DNA of 64,000 bases from positions 4,278,001 through 4,342,000 of the forward strand of contig NZ_JAUSYH010000001.1 of assembly GCF_030816715.1 (NCBI RefSeq). The letters run 5' to 3'. Positions 1 to 10,324 of this stretch are shown one piece after another. Numbering within the stretch: position 1 is the stretch's first letter; each line of letters begins with the position of its first letter. The notes beneath the pieces are model-generated. The model did no database searches and had not been told where the DNA came from. It worked only from the letters and a program-made list of their open reading frames with translations. A program made the position numbers and the translations under genes. The stretch comes from Streptomyces achromogenes. Its GTDB lineage: Bacteria > Actinomycetota > Actinomycetes > Streptomycetales > Streptomycetaceae.

Positions 1-801
1 AAGTCCGAAGAGCTGCTGCTCGCGTACGGCCGTTTCGTGGCCTCCCTCGGCGGTCGCTATGTGACCGCCTGCGACGTCGGCACCTATGTCGCCGACATGG
101 ACGTCGTGGCGCGCGAGTGCCGCTGGACGACCGGGCGCTCGCCGGAGAACGGCGGCGCGGGCGACTCCTCGGTCCTGACCGCCTTCGGCGTCTACCAGGG
201 CATGCGGGCCTCCGCACAGCACCTGTGGGGCGACCCGTCGCTGCGCGGCCGCACCGTCGGCATCGCGGGCGTCGGCAAGGTCGGCCACCACCTCGTCGGG
301 CATCTGCGCGAGGAGGGCGCCCAGGTCGTGATCACGGACGTCCGCGCGGACGCGGTGCACAGGGTCCTCGAGCGGCATCCGGAGGGCGTGACGGCCGTCG
401 CGGACACCGAGGCGCTGATCCGGGTCGAGGGTCTCGACATCTACGCCCCCTGCGCTCTCGGCGGGGCGCTCGACGACGAGTCGGTGCCGGTGCTGACGGC
501 GAGAATCGTCTGCGGCGCGGCCAACAACCAGCTCGCCCACCCGGGCGTGGAGAAGGACCTCGCCGACCGCGGGATCCTCTACGCGCCGGACTACGTGGTG
601 AACGCCGGCGGGGTCATCCAGGTCGCCGACGAGCTGCACGGCTTCGACTTCGACCGGTGCAGGGCGAAGGCGGCGAAGATCTTCGACACCACGCTCGGAA
701 TCTTCGCACGTGCGAAGGAGGACGGGATTCCGCCGGCCGCCGCAGCCGACCGGATCGCCGAGCAGCGGATGCACGAGGCGGCTCGGGCGCGCGGCTGGTG
801 A
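1..801 (+). CDS. vdh: Glu/Leu/Phe/Val dehydrogenase, probably valine dehydrogenase (5' end outside window)
   Basis: NAD-dependent oxidative deamination of branched-chain amino acids, feeding carbon to acyl-CoA precursors. The frame is open from base 1, and 266 C-terminal residues are visible of a family length near 360. The N-terminal substrate domain with the catalytic lysines lies outside. The Rossmann nucleotide-binding motif GIAGVGKVG is at about residues 89-97 of the visible part. The family-typical segments GAANNQL and PDYVVNAGG follow. The valine assignment rests on family resemblance and Streptomyces synteny; leucine or phenylalanine specificity cannot be excluded from sequence alone. 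Confidence 0.9.
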   Translation, partial: KSEELLLAYGRFVASLGGRYVTACDVGTYVADMDVVARECRWTTGRSPENGGAGDSSVLTAFGVYQGMRASAQHLWGDPSLRGRTVGIAGVGKVGHHLVGHLREEGAQVVITDVRADAVHRVLERHPEGVTAVADTEALIRVEGLDIYAPCALGGALDDESVPVLTARIVCGAANNQLAHPGVEKDLADRGILYAPDYVVNAGGVIQVADELHGFDFDRCRAKAAKIFDTTLGIFARAKEDGIPPAAAADRIAEQRMHEAARARGW

Positions 802-1111
802 TCTTCGGGCGGGGCCTCAGGGCGTCCCGTCCCGGGGTTTCGGCGGTACCGGCCGGTGGAAAGTTAGAGAGAACTCTCACTCCTCCCGGCGGGTCGCCCG
901 CCGATAAGTGGTTAAAATCGCCACTGACCAGCGAGGACGGGGCGCTCGAAGGGTGCTGCGCACACGCGCGTGGTACGGGCGACGTACCGTACGGGCGTGG
1001 GCTCAGGTACCGTGGGAGCCCTACGACGGGCTCTCCATGGAGAGGCCGTCCTGGATCATGAACGCGTGTCAACCTGGGGCCGTCGAGCCCCGTCGTTGAG
1101 GGGGTCGAGCC
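802..1111. other. intergenic region upstream of the DUF3073 gene
   Basis: No gene is seen in these 310 bases. Around 861-930 the sequence is locally AT-richer than its surroundings, with a GAGAG-AA-CTCTC dyad near 867-878 and a GTTAAAAT stretch near 911. This is a plausible promoter for the downstream small gene. No clear terminator for the dehydrogenase was found. Confidence 0.4.
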
Positions 1112-1366
1112 ATGGGGCGCGGCCGGGCCAAGGCCAAGCAAGCGAAGGTCGCCCGCCAGCTGAAGTACAACAGCGGCGGGACTGATCTCTCGCGCCTGGC
1201 CGAAGAGCTGGGCGCATCGCCATCGAACATTCCGCCGAACGGTCAACCGTTCGAGGATGATGACGATGAGCAGGACGACGACCCGTACGCACGGTACGCC
1301 GAGCTGTACGGGGCCGATGACGAGGATGACGGCGAGGACTCCTCGCAACACCGTCGCGGCGCTTGA
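1112..1366 (+). CDS. DUF3073 family small acidic protein
   Basis: An 84-residue protein of the actinobacterial DUF3073 family, function unknown. The N-terminus is basic (MGRGRAKAKQAKVARQLKY) and the C-terminus is strongly acidic, with runs of D and E from about residue 50 on. This bipolar layout is typical of the family. A GAGGGGGT-like ribosome binding site lies just upstream of the ATG. It is convergent with purM and shares the terminator at 1384-1415. The position between the dehydrogenase and purM matches other Streptomyces chromosomes. Confidence 0.85.
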   Translation: MGRGRAKAKQAKVARQLKYNSGGTDLSRLAEELGASPSNIPPNGQPFEDDDDEQDDDPYARYAELYGADDEDDGEDSSQHRRGA

Positions 1367-1383
1367 CCTTGTACTGAGCACTC

Positions 1384-1415
1384 ACCCGGTCGGTGACTTC
1401 GGTCACCGACCGGGT
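1384..1415. terminator. bidirectional terminator hairpin between the DUF3073 gene and purM
   Basis: A perfect 14-bp stem (1384-1397 with 1402-1415) closed by a TTCG tetraloop lies exactly between two convergent genes. A short T-containing tract follows on the plus side. It can serve both strands. Confidence 0.85.
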
Positions 1416-1453
1416 CTTGTGCTGCCTGCGTGACCGCCCGCCGTCCGGCGGTC

Positions 1454-2521
1454 CTACGCGGCGTAGTCCCCGACCAGCTCCGCGCCGGTCGGGTGTTCGC
1501 CGCGCCCGGTGATCTCGCCGGCGATCCAGGCCTCGACGCCGCGGTCGGCCAGCGTCGCGAGCGCGACGTCCGCCGACTCCTCGGGCACGATCGCCATCAT
1601 GCCGACGCCCATGTTGAGGGTCTTCTCCAGCTCCAGGCGCTCGACCGAACCGGTCCTGCCGACCAGGTCGAAGATCGGCGCCGGGGTCCAGGTGGAGCGG
1701 TCCACGACGGCGTGCAGCCCGTCAGGGATCACGCGGGCCAGGTTGGCCGCGAGACCGCCTCCGGTGATGTGCGAGAAGGCGTGCACGTCCGTGGTGCGGG
1801 TGAGGGCCAGGCAGTCCAGCGAGTAGATCTTGGTGGGCTCCAGGAGCTCCTCGCCGAGCGTGCGGCCGAGCTCGTCGATCCGCGCGTCCAGGGACAGGCC
1901 GGCCTGGTTCAGCAGGACATGCCGGACCAGCGAGTACCCGTTCGAGTGAAGGCCGGAGGCCGCCATGGCGATCACCGCGTCACCCGTGCGGATGCGATCC
2001 GGGCCGAGCAGCCGGTCGGCCTCCACGACGCCCGTTCCGGCGCCGGCGACGTCGAAGTCGTCCTCGCCGAGGAGGCCCGGGTGCTCGGCCGTCTCGCCGC
2101 CGACCAGGGCGCAGCCGGCGAGCACACAGCCCTCGGCGATGCCCTTGACGATGGCGGCGACCCGCTCCGGGTGGACCTTGCCGACGCAGATGTAGTCGGT
2201 CATGAACAGCGGTTCGGCGCCGCACACCACGATGTCGTCCATGACCATCGCGACCAGGTCGTGGCCGATGGTGTCGAACACGCCGAGCCGGCGCGCGATG
2301 TCGACCTTCGTGCCGACGCCGTCCGTGGCGGAGGCGAGCAGGGGTCGCTCGTAGCGCTTGAGGGCGGAGGCGTCGAAGAGGCCGGCGAAGCCGCCGAGGC
2401 CGCCCAGGACCTCGGGGCGCTGCGTCTTCTTCACCCACTCCTTCATCAGCTCCACGGCGCGGTCGCCGGCTTCGATGTCGACGCCCGCAGCTGCGTAGCT
2501 GGCACCAGTTGTCTCAGACAT
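1454..2521 (-). CDS. purM: Phosphoribosylformylglycinamidine cyclo-ligase (AIR synthetase)
   Basis: Catalyses ATP-dependent ring closure of FGAM to AIR, step five of purine synthesis. The 355 residues match the usual family length. Visible family segments include GVGTKVDIA (substrate/ATP loop), VVCGAEPLFMTDY and ALVGGETAEHPG, all in the N-terminal half, with the C-terminal ITGGGLAANLARVIPDG. It starts with ATG 75 bp downstream of the purF stop, so the two probably form a purF-purM operon. The ribosome binding site is weak. Confidence 0.97.
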   Translation of the reverse strand: MSETTGASYAAAGVDIEAGDRAVELMKEWVKKTQRPEVLGGLGGFAGLFDASALKRYERPLLASATDGVGTKVDIARRLGVFDTIGHDLVAMVMDDIVVCGAEPLFMTDYICVGKVHPERVAAIVKGIAEGCVLAGCALVGGETAEHPGLLGEDDFDVAGAGTGVVEADRLLGPDRIRTGDAVIAMAASGLHSNGYSLVRHVLLNQAGLSLDARIDELGRTLGEELLEPTKIYSLDCLALTRTTDVHAFSHITGGGLAANLARVIPDGLHAVVDRSTWTPAPIFDLVGRTGSVERLELEKTLNMGVGMMAIVPEESADVALATLADRGVEAWIAGEITGRGEHPTGAELVGDYAA

Positions 2522-2596
2522 GACGGTGAGAACTTTCGTGTCGTACGGCGGGTGTGACGAGGTGTGACGGGATTAGACGGGCTGTGACCGGGCTGT

Positions 2597-4123
2597 CTAC
2601 GGACGGCGGATCGCGTCGGACGCGGCCGTGGCGGCCGGACCGGCGGCCAGCTCGGTCTCCAGGAGCTGCTTGCCGAGCAGCTCGGGATCGGGAAGCTCCA
2701 TCGGGTACTCGCCGTCGAAGCAGGCGCGGCACAGGTTCGGCTTGGCGATGGTGGTCGCCTCGATCATGCCTTCGAGGGAGATGTACGAGAGCGAGTCGGC
2801 GCCCAGGGAGGTGCCGATCTCGTCGATGGTCATGCCGTTGGCGATCAGCTCCGCGCGCGTGGCGAAGTCGATGCCGAAGAAGCAGGGCCACTTCACGGGC
2901 GGCGAGGAGATACGGATGTGCACCTCGGCCGCGCCCGCCTCACGGAGCATCCGGACCAGGGCCCGCTGGGTGTTGCCGCGCACGATCGAGTCGTCGACGA
3001 CGACCAGGCGCTTGCCCTTGATGACTTCCTTGAGCGGGTTCAGTTTCAGACGGATGCCCAGCTGGCGGATGGTCTGCGAGGGCTGGATGAACGTCCGGCC
3101 GACGTAGGCGTTCTTCACCAGGCCCGCGCCGAAGGGGATGCCCGACGCCTCGGCGTAGCCGATCGCGGCGGGGGTGCCGGACTCCGGTGTCGCTATGACG
3201 AGATCGGCGTCGACCGGCGCTTCCTTGGCGAGCTTGCGGCCCATCTCCACGCGGGAGAGGTACACGTTGCGCCCGGCGATGTCGGTGTCCGGACGAGCCA
3301 GGTACACGTACTCGAAGACACAGCCCTTCGGCTTCGCTTCCGCGAACCGGGAGGTCCGCAGGCCGTTCTCGTCGATGGCGACGAACTCGCCGGGCTCGAT
3401 CTCACGGACGTAGGCGGCGCCGCAGATGTCCAGGGCGGCGGACTCGGAGGCGACCACCCAGCCGCGCTCCAGCCGGCCGAGGACGAGCGGGCGGATGCCC
3501 TGCGGGTCGCGACCGGCGTAGAGCGTGTGCTCGTCCATGAAGACGAGCGAGAAGGCGCCCTTGACCTGCGGGAGGACCTGGTGGGCGGCCTCCTCGATGG
3601 TCAGCGGCTTGCCGCTCTCGTCGACCTGGGCCGCGAGGAGGGCGGTGAGCAGGTCGGTGTCGTTGGTCGCCGCGACGCGCGGGGTGCGGCCCTCCTGCTT
3701 GGGCAGGTCGGCGACCATCTCGGCGAGCTGGGCGGTGTTGACGAGGTTTCCGTTGTGACCGAGCGCGATCGAACCGTGCGCGGTGGCGCGGAACGTCGGC
3801 TGGGCGTTCTCCCACACGGACGCGCCGGTGGTCGAGTAGCGGGCGTGACCGACCGCGATATGACCCTGGAGCGAACCGAGTGAGGTCTCGTCGAAGACCT
3901 GGGACACCAGGCCCATGTCCTTGAAGACGAGGATCTGCGAGCCGTTGCTGACCGCGATCCCCGCGGATTCCTGACCTCGATGCTGTAGGGCGTAGAGCCC
4001 GAAGTAAGTGAGCTTGGCGACCTCTTCACCGGGAGCCCAGACACCGAAGACGCCGCAGGCGTCCTGGGGGCCCTTCTCACCGGGGAGCAGATCATGACTG
4101 AGTCGACCGTCACCACGTGGCAC
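2597..4123 (-). CDS. purF: Amidophosphoribosyltransferase
   Basis: Transfers ammonia from glutamine to PRPP, the first committed purine step. I place the start at the GTG at 4123 (508 aa, starting VPRGDGRLSH), although the frame stays open far upstream. The family's short propeptide then precedes the nucleophile Cys of the ACGVFGVW motif at about residue 23. The N-terminal Ntn glutaminase domain includes LQHRGQESAG and the C-terminal PRTase domain carries the PRPP loop VVVDDSIVRGNTQ. Cysteines near the C-terminus (PNLCRACFDG) fit the Fe-S type. No strong ribosome binding site is visible. Confidence 0.96.
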   Translation of the reverse strand: MPRGDGRLSHDLLPGEKGPQDACGVFGVWAPGEEVAKLTYFGLYALQHRGQESAGIAVSNGSQILVFKDMGLVSQVFDETSLGSLQGHIAVGHARYSTTGASVWENAQPTFRATAHGSIALGHNGNLVNTAQLAEMVADLPKQEGRTPRVAATNDTDLLTALLAAQVDESGKPLTIEEAAHQVLPQVKGAFSLVFMDEHTLYAGRDPQGIRPLVLGRLERGWVVASESAALDICGAAYVREIEPGEFVAIDENGLRTSRFAEAKPKGCVFEYVYLARPDTDIAGRNVYLSRVEMGRKLAKEAPVDADLVIATPESGTPAAIGYAEASGIPFGAGLVKNAYVGRTFIQPSQTIRQLGIRLKLNPLKEVIKGKRLVVVDDSIVRGNTQRALVRMLREAGAAEVHIRISSPPVKWPCFFGIDFATRAELIANGMTIDEIGTSLGADSLSYISLEGMIEATTIAKPNLCRACFDGEYPMELPDPELLGKQLLETELAAGPAATAASDAIRRP

Positions 4124-4356
4124 GCCACCGAGTGTAGGCGAGATCGACCACTGGTCCGAATTGGGGATACCCGCCGCTAATTGGATCACCGAACGGCCAC
4201 GACACCCGCGATCGACGCGTTTCCGCAGGTCAGCAATGGGATTTGGTGATCCACTCGGGGATCGGGCGGGCCACGCGAGCGACCCGGCGGGCGCCCCTTG
4301 CGCGGGCATGAGTGAGCTGTCGCACACCAATAGGGGCGGTGGGCGCCGGCCGGGTC

Positions 4357-4845
4357 TCATTCCCTGGTCAGCCGGACCTGGTCGCCGTCGGCGGTGCCGA
4401 GGGTCAGCGTGGCGCCGTCGACCTCGGCGGTGAGGGTCCCGTCGGCGAGCGTGCCGGCCAGTGTGCGCTCGAACGCCATGCGCTGTTCCTCGCAGGCCAT
4501 CCTCGTCGACCGGGCGTCGCCGAACCGGACGCGGTCGCCCTGGACGGCGGCCTTCGCGGTGAAGTGGTTGCAGCCGTAGTCGCCCGCCGCCTTCCCGTCC
4601 TCGATCTCGAGGTACGCGCCGGAGGGGGCGCGGTGGACGGCCCCGTCGACGGTGACGCTGTCGACGTTCCACCGGACCCCGGTGACGGGCTGCTCCACGC
4701 GCACCTCCCCGCTGCCGGACTGCTCGCCGCCCGCCTTCTCGCTGCCGCAGGCCGCGGCGAGCGGGACGAGCAGGACGGCGGCGGTCAACGCCGTGCGGCG
4801 CCGGTACGGGTGCGCGTGCGTGGGGCTGTGCCTCTGCCTGGACAT
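4357..4845 (-). CDS. META-domain (HslJ-like) lipoprotein
   Basis: The ATG at 4845 gives 162 residues starting MSRQRHSPTH. A basic n-region and hydrophobic core run into a lipobox (LAAAC) near residue 30, so it should be a membrane-anchored lipoprotein. The rest matches a META/HslJ domain: YGCNHF in the middle and MACEEQ about 25 residues later are the conserved Cys-containing motifs. The function of the family is poorly defined; HslJ is linked to novobiocin tolerance in E. coli. The frame extends upstream into an ACCGGC repeat that would code only Val-Pro repeats, so the later start is preferred. Confidence 0.75.
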   Translation of the reverse strand: MSRQRHSPTHAHPYRRRTALTAAVLLVPLAAACGSEKAGGEQSGSGEVRVEQPVTGVRWNVDSVTVDGAVHRAPSGAYLEIEDGKAAGDYGCNHFTAKAAVQGDRVRFGDARSTRMACEEQRMAFERTLAGTLADGTLTAEVDGATLTLGTADGDQVRLTRE

Positions 4846-4900
4846 GCCGGTTCGACGGGGCGGGTGGGGTGGTCGGTTCCGTCCCGGCCACCCCGCCCCC

Positions 4901-4941
4901 ACCGGCACCCGCACCGGCACCGGCACCGGCACCGGCACCGG
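4901..4941. repeat. ACCGGC hexanucleotide tandem repeat
   Basis: About seven copies of a 6-bp unit (ACCGGC, one imperfect) lie in the short gap between the META lipoprotein start and the end of the next gene. It is a likely slippage product and may sit in the lipoprotein promoter. Confidence 0.8.
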
Positions 4942-4943
4942 GT

Positions 4944-5741
4944 TCAGGCCATCAGGGGGAGCAGCGCCGTGAGGTCCGCCCGCTCGCCGCTAGCCGCGAC
5001 CTTCGCCTGCCGGACGGCGTCCTCCCAGGTCACCCGGCCGGCGGCCAGCCGGATCCAGGTCAGCGGGTCGGTCTCGACGACGTTGGGCGGGGTGCCCCGG
5101 GTGTGCCGGGGACCCTCGACGCACTGCACGACGGCGTACGGCGGGATCCGCACCTCGGTCGCGCCGCCGGGCGCCTTGGCGGCGAGGGCGTCGGCGAGGA
5201 GCCGGGTGGCGGCGGCGAGCGCCTGGCGGTCGTAGGGGACGTCCAGACCGGGGACGGCCGCGTTCAGGTCGTCGGTGTGCACGACCAGCTCGACGGTGCG
5301 GGTGACGAGGTAGTCGGCCAGGCTGATGGCGCCGGTGCGGGTCGCCAGCAGCCGGTCGCCGGGGACGGCGGCGAGGGCGGCGGCGACGCGCTCCTCGGTG
5401 CGGGCGTAGAGGGCGTCCAGATCGGGTTCGGCCGCGGCGAGCTCCCGGGTGCGCTCGCCGATGTCGGCCGCGCGGGCGGCGGTGGCGAACGGCCACTCCA
5501 GGAGCGTGAGCTCAGCCTTCGCGGGTTCGTCGCGGTCGAGGTTGCGGCTGACGGTCTCCACCGCCATGGTCATGTGCGCGGCCAGCTCCCGCACGGTCCA
5601 TCCCGGCAGCCGCGTGGGCAGCGCGAGCTGCTCGGGCGTGAGGGAGCCCACAGCCCGCCGCACGTTCCCGAACTGGGCCGCCACCGCGGCACGGGTCCTG
5701 GCGGGGTCGTAGGTGCGGGCGCGCTTCTTGGCGGGTGGCAT
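4944..5741 (-). CDS. Maleylpyruvate-isomerase-N / sterol-carrier family protein
   Basis: A 265-residue protein starting MPPAKKRARTYDP. The N-terminal part is the DinB-like maleylpyruvate isomerase N domain, with the segment LPGWTVRELAAHM placing its conserved metal-ligand histidine near residue 60. A second cluster, VVHTDDLNAA, lies near residue 165. The C-terminal 80 residues fit the small SCP2-like domain that often accompanies it in actinobacteria, usually annotated as a sterol carrier family protein. Substrate unknown; a mycothiol-dependent role is a family-based guess. The start at 5741 is chosen over 5771 because conservation-like basic sequence begins there. Confidence 0.8.
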   Translation of the reverse strand: MPPAKKRARTYDPARTRAAVAAQFGNVRRAVGSLTPEQLALPTRLPGWTVRELAAHMTMAVETVSRNLDRDEPAKAELTLLEWPFATAARAADIGERTRELAAAEPDLDALYARTEERVAAALAAVPGDRLLATRTGAISLADYLVTRTVELVVHTDDLNAAVPGLDVPYDRQALAAATRLLADALAAKAPGGATEVRIPPYAVVQCVEGPRHTRGTPPNVVETDPLTWIRLAAGRVTWEDAVRQAKVAASGERADLTALLPLMA

Positions 5742-5822
5742 GACGACGAGCGTAGTGGCCGCCGGTGACACCGGGCCGTCCCCCGGCGAGCGGGGGCACC
5801 GCCTTCGCGCGTCACGACGAAA

Positions 5823-5848
5823 GCCCCGCCCGTGGGAACGGGCGGGGC
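5823..5848. terminator. terminator hairpin downstream of purL
   Basis: An 11-bp GC stem (5823-5833 with 5838-5848) with a GGGA loop, flanked by AAA and TT. It lies 28 bases past the purL stop on the minus strand. Confidence 0.8.
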
Positions 5849-5876
5849 CTTCACCGGTGTGCGGGTACCGCGGCGG

Positions 5877-8131
<2,255 letters not shown>

Positions 8132-8135
<4 letters not shown>

Positions 8136-8812
8136 GCGTTGACCAGCTTCTTGAGGATCGAGGTGAAGAAGGGGAGACCGTCGGTGCGGCCGGACCCGAT
8201 GAGGGGTTCGACGGCGTGCTCCGGGTGCGGCATCAGGCCCACGACGTTGCCCGCCGCGTTGGTGATGCCGGCGATGTCGTTGAGCGAGCCGTTCGGGTTG
8301 ACGTCCAGGTAGCGGAAGGCGACCCGGCCCTCCGCCTCCAGCTCGTCCAGCGTGTGCTGGTCGGCGACGTACCGGCCGTCCATGTTCTTCAGCGGGATGT
8401 GGATCTCCTGGCCGGCCGTGTAGTCGGTGGTCCAGGCGGTGTCCGCGTTCTCCACCCGCAGCTTCTGGTCGCGGCAGATGAAGTGGAGGTGGTCGTTGCC
8501 GAGCATCGCGCCGGGCAGCAGGTGGGCCTCGGTGAGGATCTGGAAGCCGTTGCAGATGCCGAGGACCGGCAGACCGGCCTTCGCCTGCTCGATGAGGGGC
8601 TCCATCACGGGGGAGAAACGCGCGATGGCGCCGGCCCGCAGATAGTCGCCGTAGGAGAAACCTCCGCACAGCACCACGGCGTCGACCTGGTGGAGGTTCT
8701 TGTCCTTGTGCCAGAGGGCGACGGGCTCGGCGCCCGCGAGCCGGATCGCACGCTGGGTGTCCCGGTCGTCGAGGCTGCCGGGAAAAGTGACGACGCCAAT
8801 ACGAGCGGTCAC
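8132..8812 (-). CDS. purQ: Phosphoribosylformylglycinamidine synthase, glutaminase subunit PurQ
   Basis: A class-I glutamine amidotransferase that supplies ammonia to PurL. In 226 residues the nucleophile cysteine is in GICNGFQ (about residue 100) and the His/Glu partners are in LMPHPEHAVE near the C-terminus. FPGSLDDRDT at the N-terminus and CGGFSYGDYLRAGAIA are typical. Its ATG overlaps the purS stop by four bases, and its stop overlaps the purL start by four bases. Confidence 0.97.
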
Positions 8813-9081
8813 TTCGCGGCCCCCGCGACGGCTTCTTCCGACTCGACCCGGACGGTGAAGTCCTCGATCACGGTGTTGGCGAGGAAGGATTCCGCAAGAT
8901 CGTGGATGCGGGCGAGGGCGGCCTCGTCGACCGGCCCGTCAACTTCCAGTTCGAATCGCTTTCCCTGACGTACGTCGGAGATGCCTTCGAAACCCAGCCG
9001 CGGCAGTGCGCGCTGCACCGCCTGGCCCTGGGGGTCGAGGATCTCCGGCTTGAGCATGACGTCGACTACGACGCGTGCCAC
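8809..9081 (-). CDS. purS: Phosphoribosylformylglycinamidine synthase subunit PurS
   Basis: The small third subunit that bridges PurL and PurQ. With the GTG at 9081 the protein is 90 residues and begins VARVVVDVMLKPEILDPQG, matching the family N-terminus. A GGGAG sits five bases before this GTG. The other GTG at 9087 lies inside that ribosome binding site, so 9081 is the better start. It heads the purS-purQ-purL operon. Confidence 0.93.
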   Translation of the reverse strand: MARVVVDVMLKPEILDPQGQAVQRALPRLGFEGISDVRQGKRFELEVDGPVDEAALARIHDLAESFLANTVIEDFTVRVESEEAVAGAAK

Positions 9082-9444
9082 TGGCACTCCCGGTGGTGTG
9101 GTGCTGAGCAGGCTCCTGCAGGTGTCTCCAACAGGTGTCTTCAGACTACCCGCACAAAATTTCTACGCGAGTAGAGTTGTAGGAAACTACGTGAGCGCCA
9201 TCACGATCAGGTATCGGACCAGTGCCTTCGTGGAAATTTCAGGGAAAGATCCGGGGTGCGTCCACGTTCCCTATTGCCCCGGGACACGCGGACAGATTTA
9301 GTCGGGCTTCACATTCCAATGCCGGGCACTGTACAAATGAATTGTCAATAGCCGATACTTTGCCCCATAACAGGCGAACAGTCGACATCTCCGTGGCGTC
9401 TCGGCACGTCACCGCAGAGCTGTCGCACGAAGGGACCGATATTC
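9082..9444. promoter_or_regulatory. divergent promoter region between purS and lsr2
   Basis: No gene is seen in these 360 bases. The stretch is clearly AT-richer than the flanks: AAAATTTCTACG near 9155-9167, and TTGTCAATAGCCGATACTTT near 9341-9360 upstream of lsr2. It must hold the purSQL promoter (minus) and the lsr2 promoter (plus). Lsr2 binds AT-rich DNA, so autoregulation here is possible but is inference. Confidence 0.55.
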
Positions 9445-9762
9445 GTGGCGCAGAAGGTCGTGGTCACTCTCTTTGACGACATCGACGGCTCGGAAGCGGC
9501 GGAAACGATCGCCTTCGGGCTGGACGGCAAGTCGTACGAGATCGACCTGAATGAAGGCAATGCCGAGAAACTGCGTAAGGCGCTCGCGCCCTACGTGGAC
9601 GCCGGCCGCAAGCGGTCGAGGTCCGGCAAGGCGTACAAGCAGACGGAGGTCGCCCCCGACCCCGCGGCCGTCCGCGCCTGGGCCCAGGCCAACAAGATGG
9701 ACGTGCCGGCCCGCGGCCGCATCCCCAAGAAGGTCTACGAGGCGTTCACCGACGCACAGTGA
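9445..9762 (+). CDS. lsr2: Lsr2 nucleoid-associated xenogeneic silencer
   Basis: A 105-residue H-NS analogue that bridges and silences AT-rich DNA. The start is a GTG with an AAGGGA ribosome binding site nine bases upstream. The N-terminal oligomerisation half (VVVTLFDDIDGSEAAETIAFGLDG) and the C-terminal DNA-binding half match Lsr2. The RGR minor-groove motif is in VPARGRIPKK near residue 90. The location just after purSQL and before tRNA-Gly is the standard Streptomyces arrangement. Confidence 0.95.
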   Translation: MAQKVVVTLFDDIDGSEAAETIAFGLDGKSYEIDLNEGNAEKLRKALAPYVDAGRKRSRSGKAYKQTEVAPDPAAVRAWAQANKMDVPARGRIPKKVYEAFTDAQ

Positions 9763-9899
9763 GCTCCGCTCCGAGTGCTGGGCCGACGGCCGGTCACCCG
9801 CCCCCGGCGGGAACCGACTTGCGTTGCACCCCTCCCGGTCAGCTAGAGTCTGGAGCACGCCGCCGGGCGAGGCCGAAAGGCCCAGCTCACGGAGTACAC

Positions 9900-9971
9900 G
9901 CGGGTGTAGTTCAGTAGTAGAACATCCCCCTTCCAGGGGGAAGGCGCAGTGTGCAATTCCTGTCACCCGCT
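9900..9971 (+). tRNA. atypical tRNA-Gly (anticodon TCC)
   Basis: A 72-nt cloverleaf. The 7-bp acceptor stem is GCGGGTG/CACCCGC and the D stem is GTTC/GAAC. The anticodon stem is TCCCC/GGGGA, with TCC at 9932-9934 and discriminator T. No CCA is encoded. Two parts are odd. The D loop is AGTAGTA, with A where G18 is expected. The T loop reads TGCAATT instead of TTCNANT, and the T stem is weak or bulged. These traits resemble the peptidoglycan-dedicated tRNA-Gly(UCC) of staphylococci. A TTGCGT...TAGAGT promoter-like pair lies upstream near 9822-9852. Confidence 0.85.
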
Positions 9972-10051
9972 CTGCACCGCCGATCTGACCACTCTTGTGG
10001 ATCAGGTAGGCTGGTGCTCGCGCCGATCGGTGAAAGCCGGTCGGAGGCAAT

Positions 10052-10124
10052 GCGGACGTAGCTCAGTTGGTAGAGCGCAACCTTGCCAAGGTTGAGGTCG
10101 CGAGTTCGAGCCTCGTCGTCCGCT
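10052..10124 (+). tRNA. tRNA-Gly (anticodon GCC), copy 1
   Basis: A normal 73-nt tRNA: acceptor GCGGACG/CGTCCGC, D loop with GG, anticodon loop TTGCCAA, T loop TTCGAGC. CCA is encoded at 10125-10127. It is identical to the copy at 14278-14350 and follows the atypical tRNA-Gly by 80 bases, so the two may be cotranscribed. Confidence 0.97.
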
Positions 10125-10128
10125 CCAT

Positions 10129-10165
10129 CGAGAAGACCCCGGTCCAGTGGACCGGGGTCTTCTCG
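10129..10165 (+). terminator. terminator after tRNA-Gly copy 1
   Basis: A perfect 17-bp stem (10129-10145 with 10149-10165) with loop AGT, immediately after the encoded CCA. Confidence 0.85.
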
Positions 10166-10324
10166 TGTGCCCATGTGTTCGTGTGTCCCGGTGTTGGTGT
10201 GTCCGTGTGCTGCGGCCGCCCGTATCGCCATGGGCGCGCGCCGCAGCGGTCGTCTGACATTTGTCATACGCACCGGTGACACCTCGCACTGCCGGGCCCT
10301 CCCCTTCGCGGGGACGCTCGGGAC

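Noticed and set aside
1430..2557. Long open frame on the plus strand opposite purM
   Set aside because: Antisense shadow of a certain gene, with no start signal or recognisable domain; typical of high-GC DNA.
2597..4891. N-terminally extended 764-residue PurF
   Set aside because: The upstream 256 residues are an out-of-frame reading of the META lipoprotein region; PurF normally has about 20 residues before its nucleophile Cys.
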